24,189 nt of DNA from Spirochaetia bacterium. GTDB taxonomy: Bacteria > Spirochaetota > Spirochaetia > Treponematales > Breznakiellaceae. A program made the position numbers and the translations under genes. Below, in pieces: positions 13,894 through 22,689 of the stretch (positions within the stretch are counted from its first letter, which is position 1; each line of letters starts with the position of its first letter). The notes under the pieces are model-generated. The model saw only the letters and a program-made list of their open reading frames with translations, was not told the origin of the DNA and ran no database searches. The stretch is taken from the NCBI GenBank assembly GCA_025997675.1, contig BNUX01000043.1:1-24189 (forward strand). The letters run 5' to 3'.

Positions 13894-14531
13894 CGGTTAT
13901 CTTCTCCGGCCAGCCGCAGCAGGGCGTTGCAGATAGCTGCAGCAACAGTACTGCCTCCCTTCCGGCCCCGCACGGCGATATAGGGAAGCGGTCCCGCCAT
14001 GAGCATTTCCTTTGATTCCACCACATTGACGAACCCCACGGGTACGCCGATCACAAGCCGGGGAGTCACCATCCCCCGGACGCTTAAATCACAGATACGT
14101 CCCAGGGCGGTGGGAGCATTGCCGATGGCAAAGATGAGGGGCATACTGAGTTTTGCCGCCTTATCCATGGCCGCCAGGGCCCGGGTGGTTCCGTTTTTTT
14201 TTGCCGCCTCCGCCACATCATCGTCCGACATAAAACAGAACACGTTCCCCCCAAATTTCTCCAGCCGCTTCTTGTCTATCCCCGCCTGCGCCATCCGGGT
14301 ATCCGTGACGATGGATGCGCCCTCCTGTAAGGCCCGTATTGCAAGGGCGGCGGCGTCTTTGGAGGCGCAGAGATTCTGCGCGTAACTAAAGTCGGCGGTT
14401 GTGTGGATCACCCGTATAAGGACGGCGCTCAGCAGCGGGTCAGGATGAGACGCACCGGAGCCAAGCTCTTGGCGGATTATCTCAAAGCTCCGCGCTTCAA
14501 TTTCCTCCGGTTTATCGTATTGCCAGTTCAT
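13890..14531 (-). CDS. cbiC: Cobalt-precorrin-8 methylmutase CbiC
   Basis: Moves the methyl group from C11 to C12 of cobalt-precorrin-8 to give cobyrinic acid. The 213-aa protein has PEEIEARSFEII near the start, VIHTTADFSYAQNL with the catalytic His, DTRMAQAGI, and VGVPVGFVNVVESKEML near the C-terminus; all are standard CbiC/CobH motifs. It starts directly at the base after the cobA stop, the only junction in the operon that abuts rather than overlaps, and overlaps btuC by 4 bp. Confidence 0.96.
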   Translation of the reverse strand: MNWQYDKPEEIEARSFEIIRQELGSGASHPDPLLSAVLIRVIHTTADFSYAQNLCASKDAAALAIRALQEGASIVTDTRMAQAGIDKKRLEKFGGNVFCFMSDDDVAEAAKKNGTTRALAAMDKAAKLSMPLIFAIGNAPTALGRICDLSVRGMVTPRLVIGVPVGFVNVVESKEMLMAGPLPYIAVRGRKGGSTVAAAICNALLRLAGEDNR

Positions 14532-15035
14532 TTAATACTCAATTCCTTCCCGGGCCTTTATGCCCAGATCATAGGGATGTTTAACCTTCTGTATCTCCGA
14601 AACATAATCCGCCGCAGCGATTATGTGCGGCGGCGGCTCACGGCCGGTAAGAACCAATTCAGGCTTGTCCTGTTTCCCCAAAACAAGATCGTCAATCGCC
14701 GTCCTGTCCACCGCCCCAAGGGCATAGGCGGAAAACACTTCGTCAAGAACCAGAAGATCACAGGGGATACTCAGAGCCTCCTTAAGATTACGGTTATTAG
14801 CGTTAATCATCTTTAAACGCTTTTCTTCACCGGCATTATGAAAAAAACCGTAATTCTGTTCATACCGTAATACGGTGATATCCGGTATATAGTTTAAACT
14901 GCGGAGTTCTCCGGTATCCTGGCCTTTCATAAACTGCACTATTACTACCTTTTTACCCCGGCCCGCTGCCCGTATAGCAAGCCCCATGGCGGCGGTGGTT
15001 TTCCCTTTACCGTCACCCGTATAGATGTGGATCAT
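14532..15035 (-). CDS. cobA: Cob(I)alamin adenosyltransferase, CobA/CobO type
   Basis: Transfers the adenosyl group of ATP to the cobalt of a corrinoid, giving the adenosylated forms that CbiP uses. The protein is 167 aa with P-loop GDGKGKTT (7-14), FMKGQ, the Walker-B-like LLVLDEV and LTGREPPP near the C-terminus. The long N-terminal helix of the Salmonella enzyme is absent, as in many short CobO forms. The start overlaps the cbiP stop by 4 bp. Confidence 0.95.
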   Translation of the reverse strand: MIHIYTGDGKGKTTAAMGLAIRAAGRGKKVVIVQFMKGQDTGELRSLNYIPDITVLRYEQNYGFFHNAGEEKRLKMINANNRNLKEALSIPCDLLVLDEVFSAYALGAVDRTAIDDLVLGKQDKPELVLTGREPPPHIIAAADYVSEIQKVKHPYDLGIKAREGIEY

Positions 15036-16507
15036 ACGCCCTCCTGTAATATGCGGTAAATAAACGGCATATCCAAATGCCTGCGTACCGCGTTCTCTAA
15101 TAGAGTAAACTGTTCTTCCTTGTATTGCCGGAGGTCAAAAATATGTTCCGACAAGGAAGGGATTCCCTTTTTTTTGCAAAGACCGGTGAAAAGGGCGGCA
15201 CGGCATTCGGCGGTGTCAAAGAAGCCGTGCAGGTAGGTTCCGTATACAGTACCCCGCTGTACCAAGAGAGCGCGTTCCTCGATACCGCCGGCAGCATAGG
15301 TGGTTCCCATGTGGATTTCATAGCCCTCCACGGCCACGGCGCAATTGCCAAAGGCCGCCACCGTTCCGCTGACCTGCTTCCGCTGTTTTTCCCGCAGGAA
15401 TACGGTGCGCAGCGGCAGGAGGCCAAGCCCCGCCATACTGCCGCCGCCTTCAATTTCCACGCCCTCGCCATCGGTGACCTGCTCACCCAGCATCTGATAC
15501 CCGCCGCAGATACCGAAGATCATCGTACCCCTTTCGGCGAGACGGAGGATTGCCGCATCAAGGCCGTTTTCCCGAAGCCATTTGAGATCAGCAATGGTGT
15601 TTTTCGTTCCCGGCAGGATCAGCAAGTCCGGGTTCCCCAGGGATTGGGGATCCCCCACATACCGCAGTCCCACGCCGCCGGTGGCCTCCAGGGCAAAGAA
15701 GTCGGTAAAGTTGGAAATCTTCGGCAGCCGGATCACCGCCACATCCAGGGCGGCGTCACGCTTCCTGGCGGAAAAGCGCTCAGAAAGGCTGTCCTCGTCC
15801 TCAATGTCCACGGAAAGCCAGGGGAGGACCCCCGCCACGGGTTTTCCGCTCCGTTCCTCCAGCATGGCAAGGCCGGGGCGCAGGATTTCCGGGTTTCCCC
15901 GGAACTTATTGATCACCAGGGCCTTTATCAAATCCCGTTCTTCTTCCTCCAACAGCATCAGTGTGCCGCAGAGCTGGGCGAACACGCCGCCCCGGTCAAT
16001 GTCCCCCGCCAGCAGTACCGGCGCACGGACTTTTTTGGCAAGCCCCATGTTGACAAATTCGTCCTGTAGGTTTATTTCCGCCGGGCTGCCTGCGCCTTCA
16101 ATAACGATAATATCATTGTCCGCCGCCAGGGTTTCGTAGGCGGACAGCACCCGTCCGAGGAGGGGTTGTTTATGGTAGAAATATTCTTCGGCCTTCATGG
16201 TACCGAGTACCTCCCCCATCACAATAACCTGGGAGCCCATGTCGGTGGTTGGTTTCAGCAGAATAGGATTCATGAGTACGCTGGGCGCAATGCCGCAGGC
16301 CTCGGCCTGAACCACCTGGGCGCGGCCCATTTCCAGGCCCTCGGCGGTAATCCAGGAATTGAGGGCCATGTTCTGCGACTTAAAGGGCGCCACCCGGTAC
16401 CCGTCCTTGCTGAAAACCCGGCACAGTCCCGTTACCAGGAGACTCTTTCCGGCGTTGGACATGGTTCCCTGCACCATGATTGGTCGCGCTTTGCTATCCC
16501 TGCTCAC
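15032..16507 (-). CDS. cbiP: Adenosylcobyric acid synthase (glutamine-hydrolysing) CbiP
   Basis: Amidates side chains b, d, e and g of adenosylcobyrinic a,c-diamide using ATP and glutamine. It is 491 aa. The N-terminal ATPase domain has MVQGTMSNAGKS and FKSQNMALNS, with IDRGGVFAQL in the middle. The C-terminal class I glutaminase-like domain has the nucleophile C334 in FGICGGYQML and H427 in GTYLHGFFD. The start is GTG at 16507, set by GGAGG 8 nt upstream, and overlaps cobD by 14 bp. Its substrate is made by CbiA, which is not in the window. Confidence 0.96.
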   Translation of the reverse strand: MSRDSKARPIMVQGTMSNAGKSLLVTGLCRVFSKDGYRVAPFKSQNMALNSWITAEGLEMGRAQVVQAEACGIAPSVLMNPILLKPTTDMGSQVIVMGEVLGTMKAEEYFYHKQPLLGRVLSAYETLAADNDIIVIEGAGSPAEINLQDEFVNMGLAKKVRAPVLLAGDIDRGGVFAQLCGTLMLLEEEERDLIKALVINKFRGNPEILRPGLAMLEERSGKPVAGVLPWLSVDIEDEDSLSERFSARKRDAALDVAVIRLPKISNFTDFFALEATGGVGLRYVGDPQSLGNPDLLILPGTKNTIADLKWLRENGLDAAILRLAERGTMIFGICGGYQMLGEQVTDGEGVEIEGGGSMAGLGLLPLRTVFLREKQRKQVSGTVAAFGNCAVAVEGYEIHMGTTYAAGGIEERALLVQRGTVYGTYLHGFFDTAECRAALFTGLCKKKGIPSLSEHIFDLRQYKEEQFTLLENAVRRHLDMPFIYRILQEGV

Positions 16508-17546
16508 GTTTTACCTCCATGAGCGCCGCAATCAGCCGTTCATTTTGCGCCCGTTGTTTTACACAGATTCTATAATAACGTTCATCCAACCCGTTAAAAT
16601 TCCCGCAGTTCCGAATCAGAATCCCTTTCGTAATAAGACTGTACAGGAGGGGCAATTCACTGCGGAAAAGCAGAAAGTTAGCGTCACTGTCAAAAACCGT
16701 AAAACCCAACCCCCGCAGTTCCCCGGCGAGAAAGGGCCGTTCCGTTTCTATGATGTCCCGGCTCTGCTCCAGCCAGGACATACATCCAAGGGCGGCCAGA
16801 GCCGCTACCTGAGCGGGAGCCGAAACGCTCCAACATTGCCCCATACCGGCCACCGCGTTTATGAGGGCTTCCTCTGAGGAAAGAATATACCCGATACGGA
16901 GCCCCGCCAGACTAAAAGTTTTCGTGAATGCCCGCAGCACAACCAGGGAAGGGCCTAATTCTTCCATCAGGGACCGCGCTTGGGTAAAGGGAAGGAAACA
17001 TTCATCCACCACCGCCAGAATATGGAACTCCCGGCATCTTCGCAGAATCTCTGCGAGCAGATCCGGATCGATCAGGCGTCCCGTAGGATTATTGGGGTTA
17101 CAAAGGAACATCATATCTACGTCCTGCCTAATTTGTTCCAGAAATCGGTTGTCCAAAACAAAACCATCGGATTCCTTCAAACGATGGTGGATCACCCTTC
17201 CGCCCGACAGCGTTATTGCCCGCTCGTATTCCGAAAACGCCGGGGCGCATATCAGCGCAAGCCGGGGTTTTCTGACCAGACAGAGCCGGAAGATCAGGTC
17301 AGCCGCGCCGTTGCCGCAGCAGATACGGTCCTCCGGAATTCCCTCATAGCTCGCTAGGGCGGCCCTTAAAGCCCGGCAGGAGGGATCGGGGTACCGCTGG
17401 TAGTCCTCCACGTGATCCCGGATGGCGGCCTTGACCTGGCAGGGCATACCCAGAGGATTGGTGTTGACCGAAAAGTCAAGGAACAGACCCTCCCGGTCCT
17501 TGTCTATTAAATCTTTGTGACCATATATATCGCCGCCATGCAGCAC
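16494..17546 (-). CDS. cobD: L-threonine-O-3-phosphate decarboxylase CobD
   Basis: A PLP enzyme that makes (R)-1-aminopropan-2-ol O-2-phosphate, the linker added by CbiB. The 350-aa protein opens with the CobD mark HGGDIYG (3-9) and DFSVNTNPLGMP, has FLCNPNNPTGR (147-157), and the PLP lysine is K209 in RAFTKTFSLAGLRIGY. The start is GTG at 17546 within the 3' end of cbiB, a 40-bp overlap, the largest in the operon. It is needed because a later start would lose the conserved HGG. No strong Shine-Dalgarno is visible. Confidence 0.93.
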   Translation of the reverse strand: MLHGGDIYGHKDLIDKDREGLFLDFSVNTNPLGMPCQVKAAIRDHVEDYQRYPDPSCRALRAALASYEGIPEDRICCGNGAADLIFRLCLVRKPRLALICAPAFSEYERAITLSGGRVIHHRLKESDGFVLDNRFLEQIRQDVDMMFLCNPNNPTGRLIDPDLLAEILRRCREFHILAVVDECFLPFTQARSLMEELGPSLVVLRAFTKTFSLAGLRIGYILSSEEALINAVAGMGQCWSVSAPAQVAALAALGCMSWLEQSRDIIETERPFLAGELRGLGFTVFDSDANFLLFRSELPLLYSLITKGILIRNCGNFNGLDERYYRICVKQRAQNERLIAALMEVKREQG

Positions 17547-18505
17547 ACCCGTACCCCCATTGCAAATATAAACAGCAGTATCGCTGTGCCGTAGAGCAGC
17601 CGGTTCGCCCGGACTATATCCTCATCCTCAATCGGCCGCAGATCGTCCCCGATGTAGGGCTTGTCCTCCAAGCGGCCTTCGTAATAGCTTGGCCCCGCAA
17701 GCCGTATCCCCAGGGCGCCCGCACATACCGCTTCAGTCTGGGCCGAGTTGGGGCTGGCGTGTTTACGGCGGTCCCGACGCCCAATACGCAGGGCATTAGC
17801 AGCGTCAAGCCTGAGCAGGGCGGCGGCGGCGATCATAAAAAGTGCGCAGAGCCGGGATGGCAGAAAGTTAAGGGCATCGTCCAGCTTTGCGGCGGCGCGG
17901 CCAAAGTACAAATACTGTTCGTTTTTGTATCCCACCATGGAATCCATGGTATTGACGGCCTTGAAAAGACAGCCCGACGCCGCCCCGCCCAGCATGAGGT
18001 AGAACAGCGGTGAGGCAACCCCGTCGCCGGTATTCTCCGCCACGGTTTCCACCGCCGCCCTGGCAATTCCCGTCCGGTCAAGCCGTTCCGTGTCCCGTCC
18101 CACGATCCGGGAAACCGCCTGCCGCGCTCCCGCAATATCATTCGCCCTGAGCTCTGTATAGACGGCCATGCTTTCTACCCGCAGACACTTCACCGCGAGA
18201 AGCTGATAACACAGGAAGGTCTCCACAACAAAACCCGCGGCTGGGTGCAGCCAATAGGCGAAAAGGAGGGCAGACAGGGGGATGCCTGCGCAGAGGAAGG
18301 TCACCGCGCACACAAAACAGAGTCCGCAGTAAAACTGCGTATAGGATGAATATCCCGGTTTGCGAAATAGTTTTTCCAAGGCCGAAATGAGCTTCCCCAT
18401 GAGCCGGACGATGTGTGGAAAATTCGGCGGGTCCCCAAAGAGGATGTCAAGGATAAACCCGGCGCCCAGAGCGGCGGTAGACCAGAGGAGGAGCGACAGG
18501 ATCAT
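17507..18505 (-). CDS. cbiB: Adenosylcobinamide-phosphate synthase CbiB
   Basis: Joins aminopropanol (phosphate) to adenosylcobyric acid. The 332-aa membrane protein has FGDPPNFPHIVRLMG (about 24-38), MDSMVGYKNEQYLYFGRAAAK with LDDALNFLPSRL in the middle, and ASPNSAQTEAVCAGALGIRL toward the end, all diagnostic of CbiB. Several hydrophobic segments, including one at the N-terminus and one at the C-terminus, place it in the inner membrane. The start ATG overlaps the cbiET stop by 4 bp. Confidence 0.95.
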   Translation of the reverse strand: MILSLLLWSTAALGAGFILDILFGDPPNFPHIVRLMGKLISALEKLFRKPGYSSYTQFYCGLCFVCAVTFLCAGIPLSALLFAYWLHPAAGFVVETFLCYQLLAVKCLRVESMAVYTELRANDIAGARQAVSRIVGRDTERLDRTGIARAAVETVAENTGDGVASPLFYLMLGGAASGCLFKAVNTMDSMVGYKNEQYLYFGRAAAKLDDALNFLPSRLCALFMIAAAALLRLDAANALRIGRRDRRKHASPNSAQTEAVCAGALGIRLAGPSYYEGRLEDKPYIGDDLRPIEDEDIVRANRLLYGTAILLFIFAMGVRVCCMAAIYMVTKI

Positions 18506-19692
18506 AGCATCCCCCCGGCGCTGATGACCATCACCGGATTTTGCGCCGTGAGGAGATGACTTTTCCCCGCAATTTTTGCCCGGGCGGCGGAAAGCTGGGT
18601 CAGTTCCGCCTGGGGGAGGGCGGCCAATACGGCGGCGGCGGTTTCCAGGGTAATTGCCGTGATCACCATACGGACCTGCGGGTTCTTCGCTTGAATCACC
18701 GAAATAATTTCTCCGATATGTCCGCCGCTCCCCCCGATGAAAACCGCATCAGGCGGGGGCAGTTCCTCCAGGGCCTCCGGCGCTTCTCCTTCAATAACGG
18801 TAACATTGCCCAGATGAAAGCGCCGGAGGTTTTCGCGGATCAGGGGTAGTGCATCCGGCTGCCGCTCAATGGCGTAGACCCGGCCCCGGTAAGCAGCCAG
18901 GGCCATTTCCACAGTCACCGAACCGGTCCCCGCGCCGATGTCGTAACAAATGTCACCGGGTTTCAGGGCCAGTTTTGCAAGGGACAGCGCCCGTACTTCG
19001 GACTTGGTCATGGGAATACCATCACTGCGATCAAAGGCGGTGTCGGGTAAGCCGAAACGGATCCGATCATCGGGATCGTCGTTAACAACAACCAGAACAG
19101 ACAGGGGCGGCAGGTTCGACAAGGACAGTTCCTCCGCAGTAATAGTACGGACCCATTCCTCAGGCAAACCGAGGTTTTCCCCCGTGTGAACCCTCAGCCC
19201 GGCATAACCGGCATCGCAAAGGGCCTCACCAATACTCGCCACGTTATTACCGGTCAGACAGAAGGTGTAGCGGTTACGGCGCACCGTCCCGGTGAGGGCC
19301 GTCATGTCCCGCCCATGCACACTAAGCAGGGCCGCGTCCTGCCAGGGGAGACCGAGGCGGGCGAAAAAGGCGCTCACCGAAGAGGCGCCTGGTACTATCC
19401 GCGGATTATACTTTTGGAGCGCTTCATAGATTCCCGGAGCGGCGCTGTAAAAGCCCGTGTCCCCCGAAACCAGCACGGCGAAACAGGTTTCCTCCCGCTG
19501 CTCCAGGACCGCAAGGATTTCTTCATATTTATAGAAGGGAAAGATCACTTTCGGTACGGCAAAAAGGGGCTTGAAGATTTCCAGAAGCCGGGGTGCGCCG
19601 AACCATACCGTTGCCTCCGCAAGAGCCCGCCGCCCTTCTTCGCTTAGGGAATCGGGACCCATGCCGGTCCCCACAATGACAATCTGTTTCAT
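18502..19692 (-). CDS. cbiET: Fused CbiE/CbiT precorrin methyltransferase
   Basis: A single 396-aa chain with both activities, equivalent to CobL. Residues 1-205 are CbiE (C5 methylation): VGTGMGPDSLSEEG, SGDTGFYSAAPG, ASSVSAFFARLGLPWQD and SVHGRD. Residues from about 228 are CbiT (C15 methylation with decarboxylation of the C12 acetate): MTKSEVRALSL, the SAM loop DIGAGTGSV (251-259), VYAIERQPDAL and DAVFIGGSGGHIGEI. The fusion is known in many bacteria. The start overlaps the cbiJ stop by 4 bp. Confidence 0.96.
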   Translation of the reverse strand: MKQIVIVGTGMGPDSLSEEGRRALAEATVWFGAPRLLEIFKPLFAVPKVIFPFYKYEEILAVLEQREETCFAVLVSGDTGFYSAAPGIYEALQKYNPRIVPGASSVSAFFARLGLPWQDAALLSVHGRDMTALTGTVRRNRYTFCLTGNNVASIGEALCDAGYAGLRVHTGENLGLPEEWVRTITAEELSLSNLPPLSVLVVVNDDPDDRIRFGLPDTAFDRSDGIPMTKSEVRALSLAKLALKPGDICYDIGAGTGSVTVEMALAAYRGRVYAIERQPDALPLIRENLRRFHLGNVTVIEGEAPEALEELPPPDAVFIGGSGGHIGEIISVIQAKNPQVRMVITAITLETAAAVLAALPQAELTQLSAARAKIAGKSHLLTAQNPVMVISAGGML

Positions 19693-20432
19693 ACGGCCAG
19701 TTCCGCCAGTTCCCGGAGCGCCCGTTCCAGGGGCATACCGTCCGGCTCCGGAGGCCGGGTCAGCAGAGCAACCCGCATACCCAGGTCACCGGCGGCATCA
19801 AGTTTTTCCGCGAAGCCGCCCTGGGGGCCGGAGTTTTTAGTAACCAGGATTGCTGCGCCGGCGGCGGCGAACATGGCCCGGTTAAGCTCCCGCGAAAAGG
19901 GCCCCTGCATACAGATAAGGTGCGCCGAAGGGTACCCGAGTTCCAGGCAGGCCCGCAGCCCCTCAATACCGGGAAGCATCCTGAACCAGACCCGCTCCCG
20001 AAACGCCGAAAGCCCGGTAAAGATACCCGCTTCTTTTGCCCCGGTGGCGGCAAAGATCACCCCCGGCGTTTCCTCAAGCCAGGCGAGGAGGCTGTTCCGG
20101 TTAGAAAAACGGTGACAGCCGGGGGCCTCCTCCTCTTCCCGCAACACCCTGATACGGGGCGTACTGCTCTTGGCACAGGCTTCCCGGATATTGGCGCTAA
20201 CCTCCGCCGCGTAGGGATGGGTTGCGTCCAGCACCAGGGCTGGGTCCTCCTGTAGTATCAGTGCTGTCATGGCCGCTGCATCCAGCCGCCCGACCCTGAC
20301 GGTGATCCCCGGAAGCCGCAGTATCCCTAACTCGGTGGCGACACAATAGAGCGCGGCGATCCCCCGGGCGGCGCAGGCTTCACAGAGCAGCCGCCCCTCG
20401 GTGGTCCCGCCGAAGATCAGCGCCTTAGCCAT
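19689..20432 (-). CDS. cbiJ: Cobalt-precorrin-6A reductase CbiJ (CobK)
   Basis: Reduces the macrocycle of cobalt-precorrin-6A with a nicotinamide cofactor. It is 247 aa from the chosen start. GGTTEGR lies at the very N-terminus (nucleotide binding), followed by DATHPYA, ICMQGPFSRELN and VTKNSGPQGGFAEK, all standard for the family. I chose the ATG at 20432, which puts MAKALIFGGTTEGR at the N-terminus and overlaps the cbiH stop by 8 bp. An ATG 12 codons earlier would add residues unrelated to the family. Confidence 0.94.
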   Translation of the reverse strand: MAKALIFGGTTEGRLLCEACAARGIAALYCVATELGILRLPGITVRVGRLDAAAMTALILQEDPALVLDATHPYAAEVSANIREACAKSSTPRIRVLREEEEAPGCHRFSNRNSLLAWLEETPGVIFAATGAKEAGIFTGLSAFRERVWFRMLPGIEGLRACLELGYPSAHLICMQGPFSRELNRAMFAAAGAAILVTKNSGPQGGFAEKLDAAGDLGMRVALLTRPPEPDGMPLERALRELAELAV

Positions 20433-21156
20433 TCCGGTAGCCCCTGGGGGTAACCATTTTTCCGCCAATCACCCTGGTGCGGGAACTGCCGATGAAAACG
20501 GTGGTGAACATATCTACGGTGGTTTTTTCCAAGGCCCCCAAGGTGGTAAGCGCCGTATCTTCACCGGCGCGGCCAACATTCCGGGCAAGGCCGCAAACCC
20601 GGTCCGGCGGCAGTGTTTCTAACAGGATGCCGCAGGCGGTGCGAAGATGATCCCGCCGGCCCGCAGAACCCGGGTTGTACAGGCATATCGCAAAATCCCC
20701 CTGCGCCGCCGCCCGAAGCCGCCCGGCGATGGTCTCCCAGGACGTCAGGCGATCACTCAAACTGATGACCGCAAAGTCGTGACCCAGGGGCGCTCCCAGC
20801 AAGGCCCCTCCACTGGAGGCGGCGGTTACCCCGGGGATCGCCTTGATGCTTACGCCGGGGTAGTCTTCCGCCAGCTCAAATATCAGGGAGGCCATGCCAT
20901 AGATGCCGCTGTCGCCGCTGGAGATGATGCAAACCTTCCGGTCCCTCTGGGCAAGTTGCAAAGCTTCCCGGCAGCGTTCCGTTTCACCGGTCATGGGGGT
21001 GTCCAGATAGGACTTCTCCGGGTAGAGGGGCCGGACCAGGTCTACGTAGCCCGTATACCCCGCAATGATGTCCGCGCTTTCCAGCGCCTCCCGGCAGGCC
21101 GCGGTCATGTGGGCCGCCCCGCCGGGACCGATGCCGGCAATGATCAGTTTACCCAT
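20425..21156 (-). CDS. cbiH: Cobalt-precorrin-3 C17-methyltransferase CbiH (CobJ)
   Basis: Methylates C17 and contracts the ring to give cobalt-precorrin-4. The 243-aa protein opens with IIAGIGPGGAAHMT and has GYTGYVDLV, SSGDSGIYGMASL, PGVTAASSGGALLGAPLGHDF and LYNPGSAGR, typical of CbiH. The ATG at 21156 is preceded by AAGGAG 7 nt away and overlaps the cbiG stop by 8 bp. A longer frame to 21198 lacks support. The full CbiH domain is present, without the extra Fe-S or sirohydrochlorin-reductase extension that some versions have. Confidence 0.96.
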   Translation of the reverse strand: MGKLIIAGIGPGGAAHMTAACREALESADIIAGYTGYVDLVRPLYPEKSYLDTPMTGETERCREALQLAQRDRKVCIISSGDSGIYGMASLIFELAEDYPGVSIKAIPGVTAASSGGALLGAPLGHDFAVISLSDRLTSWETIAGRLRAAAQGDFAICLYNPGSAGRRDHLRTACGILLETLPPDRVCGLARNVGRAGEDTALTTLGALEKTTVDMFTTVFIGSSRTRVIGGKMVTPRGYRNG

Positions 21157-21940
21157 TGTCATGCTCCTTTTCAAACACCGCCAGGGTAACTCCCTCAAAC
21201 GCAGTTTTCTTAACGATTAAACGGCCCTTACCGCCCCCGGCAACGGCCGCCCGCTCACAAACACTGTCCGTACCGGTAACTTCCTTTACATAGTCCGATG
21301 CAGTAAAGGCGCCGGGAAGAGCGTTGAGTTCATCGGCAGTAAAACTAACGATTGGTATACCCAGGGTCTCGGCAAAATCCAGAAGGCCCGGCTCGGCCTG
21401 TTTCAAATCAATGGTACAAATCCTGCTCACCCTGAGCGGGGAAAGGCGGTGTTCGGAAAAAACCCGCTCAAAGGCAAGCCGGATGGCCCCGGCGGAAACC
21501 CCCTTCCGGCAGCCGATACCGACCGCCAAATTCCGGGGGCTTATCCGGGGAGAGGATTCGGAAGCGGTGGTGATCACCGGGACAGCGCCGGTACAGGCGG
21601 CCACTTCCTCTGCCAGTCCGTTTGCCCCCCCCTCGTGGCCCGAGAGCAGGGATACTGCGAAGGCCCCGGTATCGCCGCAGACCACCACCGCCGGGTCTGT
21701 ATACTTTGAGCTGATGTAGGGTGCGATGGCCCGTACCGCTATCCCCGAGGCGCAGAGGAACACAAGCCCCTCGTAGGCCCCCCACAATTCCCGGATAATT
21801 TCATGCAACGCATCAAAAGGATGCTGCCCCGGAGCCGCGTAGGGAGTGAAGACATAGGCATCGGCGCCGGACAGCCGGGCAGTCAGCGTTTCTGCAAGCT
21901 TCCCGCCCAGGCCGGATACGGCGATTACGGCGGTTTTCAT
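21149..21940 (-). CDS. cbiG: Cobalt-precorrin-5A hydrolase CbiG, short form
   Basis: Opens the delta-lactone of cobalt-precorrin-5A and releases acetaldehyde. The N-terminal domain (about 1-125) has FLCASGIAVRAIAPYI, DPAVVV, LLSGHEGGAN and VITTASE. The C-terminal domain (about 135-255) has LAVGIGCRKG, LSPLRV, IDLKQAEPGLLDFA and FTADEL. At 263 aa it is about 90 residues shorter than the Salmonella protein: the joining middle domain is missing, and only a few residues separate the two halves. It keeps a full place in the operon (4-bp overlap with cbiF, 8 bp with cbiH), so it is probably functional. Confidence 0.93.
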   Translation of the reverse strand: MKTAVIAVSGLGGKLAETLTARLSGADAYVFTPYAAPGQHPFDALHEIIRELWGAYEGLVFLCASGIAVRAIAPYISSKYTDPAVVVCGDTGAFAVSLLSGHEGGANGLAEEVAACTGAVPVITTASESSPRISPRNLAVGIGCRKGVSAGAIRLAFERVFSEHRLSPLRVSRICTIDLKQAEPGLLDFAETLGIPIVSFTADELNALPGAFTASDYVKEVTGTDSVCERAAVAGGGKGRLIVKKTAFEGVTLAVFEKEHDNG

Positions 21941-22689
21941 GGCTGCCCTTCCCGAAACCCGGTGGTAAAATCCGAAGCGTAGAGCCGTGAAAGTTCGTAG
22001 TCATCCCCAAGGATATTTCCCACCACCACAAGGGCGGTTTTTTCCACATCCCCCAGAGTAGACAGATTTCCCAGGGTTCCCCGGAAAACCCGTTCCTCCG
22101 GCCAGCTCGCCTTGTACACAATCGCTGCGGGGGTCTCCGGGGGGAGGCCGCCGGCGATGAGTTCCCGGGAAACCTTGTCCAGCATCCCTGCGCTTAAAAA
22201 GAGAACCATGGTCGCCCGGTGCCCGGCCAGGGCCGCCAGTTGTTCCCCCTCCGGTACCGCCGTCCGCCCCTCTGCCCGGGTGATGATCAGGGTCTGGCTG
22301 ACTCCGGGCAGGGTGTACTCCGCTTCCAATGCCGCTGCAGCCGCACAAAAACTGGAAACCCCCGGACAAATGTCATAGCCGATGTTCAGCGCCCGCAGCC
22401 GGTCCATCTGCTCCCGAATCGCCCCGTAGATGCTCGGGTCCCCCGTATGGAGCCGCACCGTCTCCTTCCCCTTCTCCGCCGCAGCTGCCATGACACGGAT
22501 CACTTCGTCCAGGGTCATTTCCGCACTGTTGTGGATCTCGCAGGTTTCCTGTGCATACTCCAGCAGGGCGGGGTTTACCAGGGACCCGGCGTAGATGATC
22601 ACACCGGCCCGTTCCAGCAGTGTTTTTCCCCGCAGGGTTATTAAATCCGGCGCTCCCGGCCCCGCGCCTACAAAATGTACCCTATTCAT
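21937..22689 (-). CDS. cbiF: Cobalt-precorrin-4 C11-methyltransferase CbiF (CobM)
   Basis: Methylates C11 of cobalt-precorrin-4. The 250-aa protein has VHFVGAGPGAPDLITLRG at the N-terminus, YAGSLVNPALLEYA, HTGDPSIYGAIREQMD, PGVSSFCAAAAAL with EYTLPGVSQTLIITRAEGRT, and a closing ALVVVGNIL. These are hallmark CbiF motifs that distinguish it from CbiL and CbiH. It overlaps cbiD by 4 bp upstream and cbiG by 4 bp downstream. Confidence 0.97.
   Translation of the reverse strand: MNRVHFVGAGPGAPDLITLRGKTLLERAGVIIYAGSLVNPALLEYAQETCEIHNSAEMTLDEVIRVMAAAAEKGKETVRLHTGDPSIYGAIREQMDRLRALNIGYDICPGVSSFCAAAAALEAEYTLPGVSQTLIITRAEGRTAVPEGEQLAALAGHRATMVLFLSAGMLDKVSRELIAGGLPPETPAAIVYKASWPEERVFRGTLGNLSTLGDVEKTALVVVGNILGDDYELSRLYASDFTTGFREGQP

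Noticed and set aside
15125..16069. Rightward open frame of 314 codons opposite cbiP
   Set aside because: It is antisense to CbiP, whose catalytic residues are intact; the product resembles no family.
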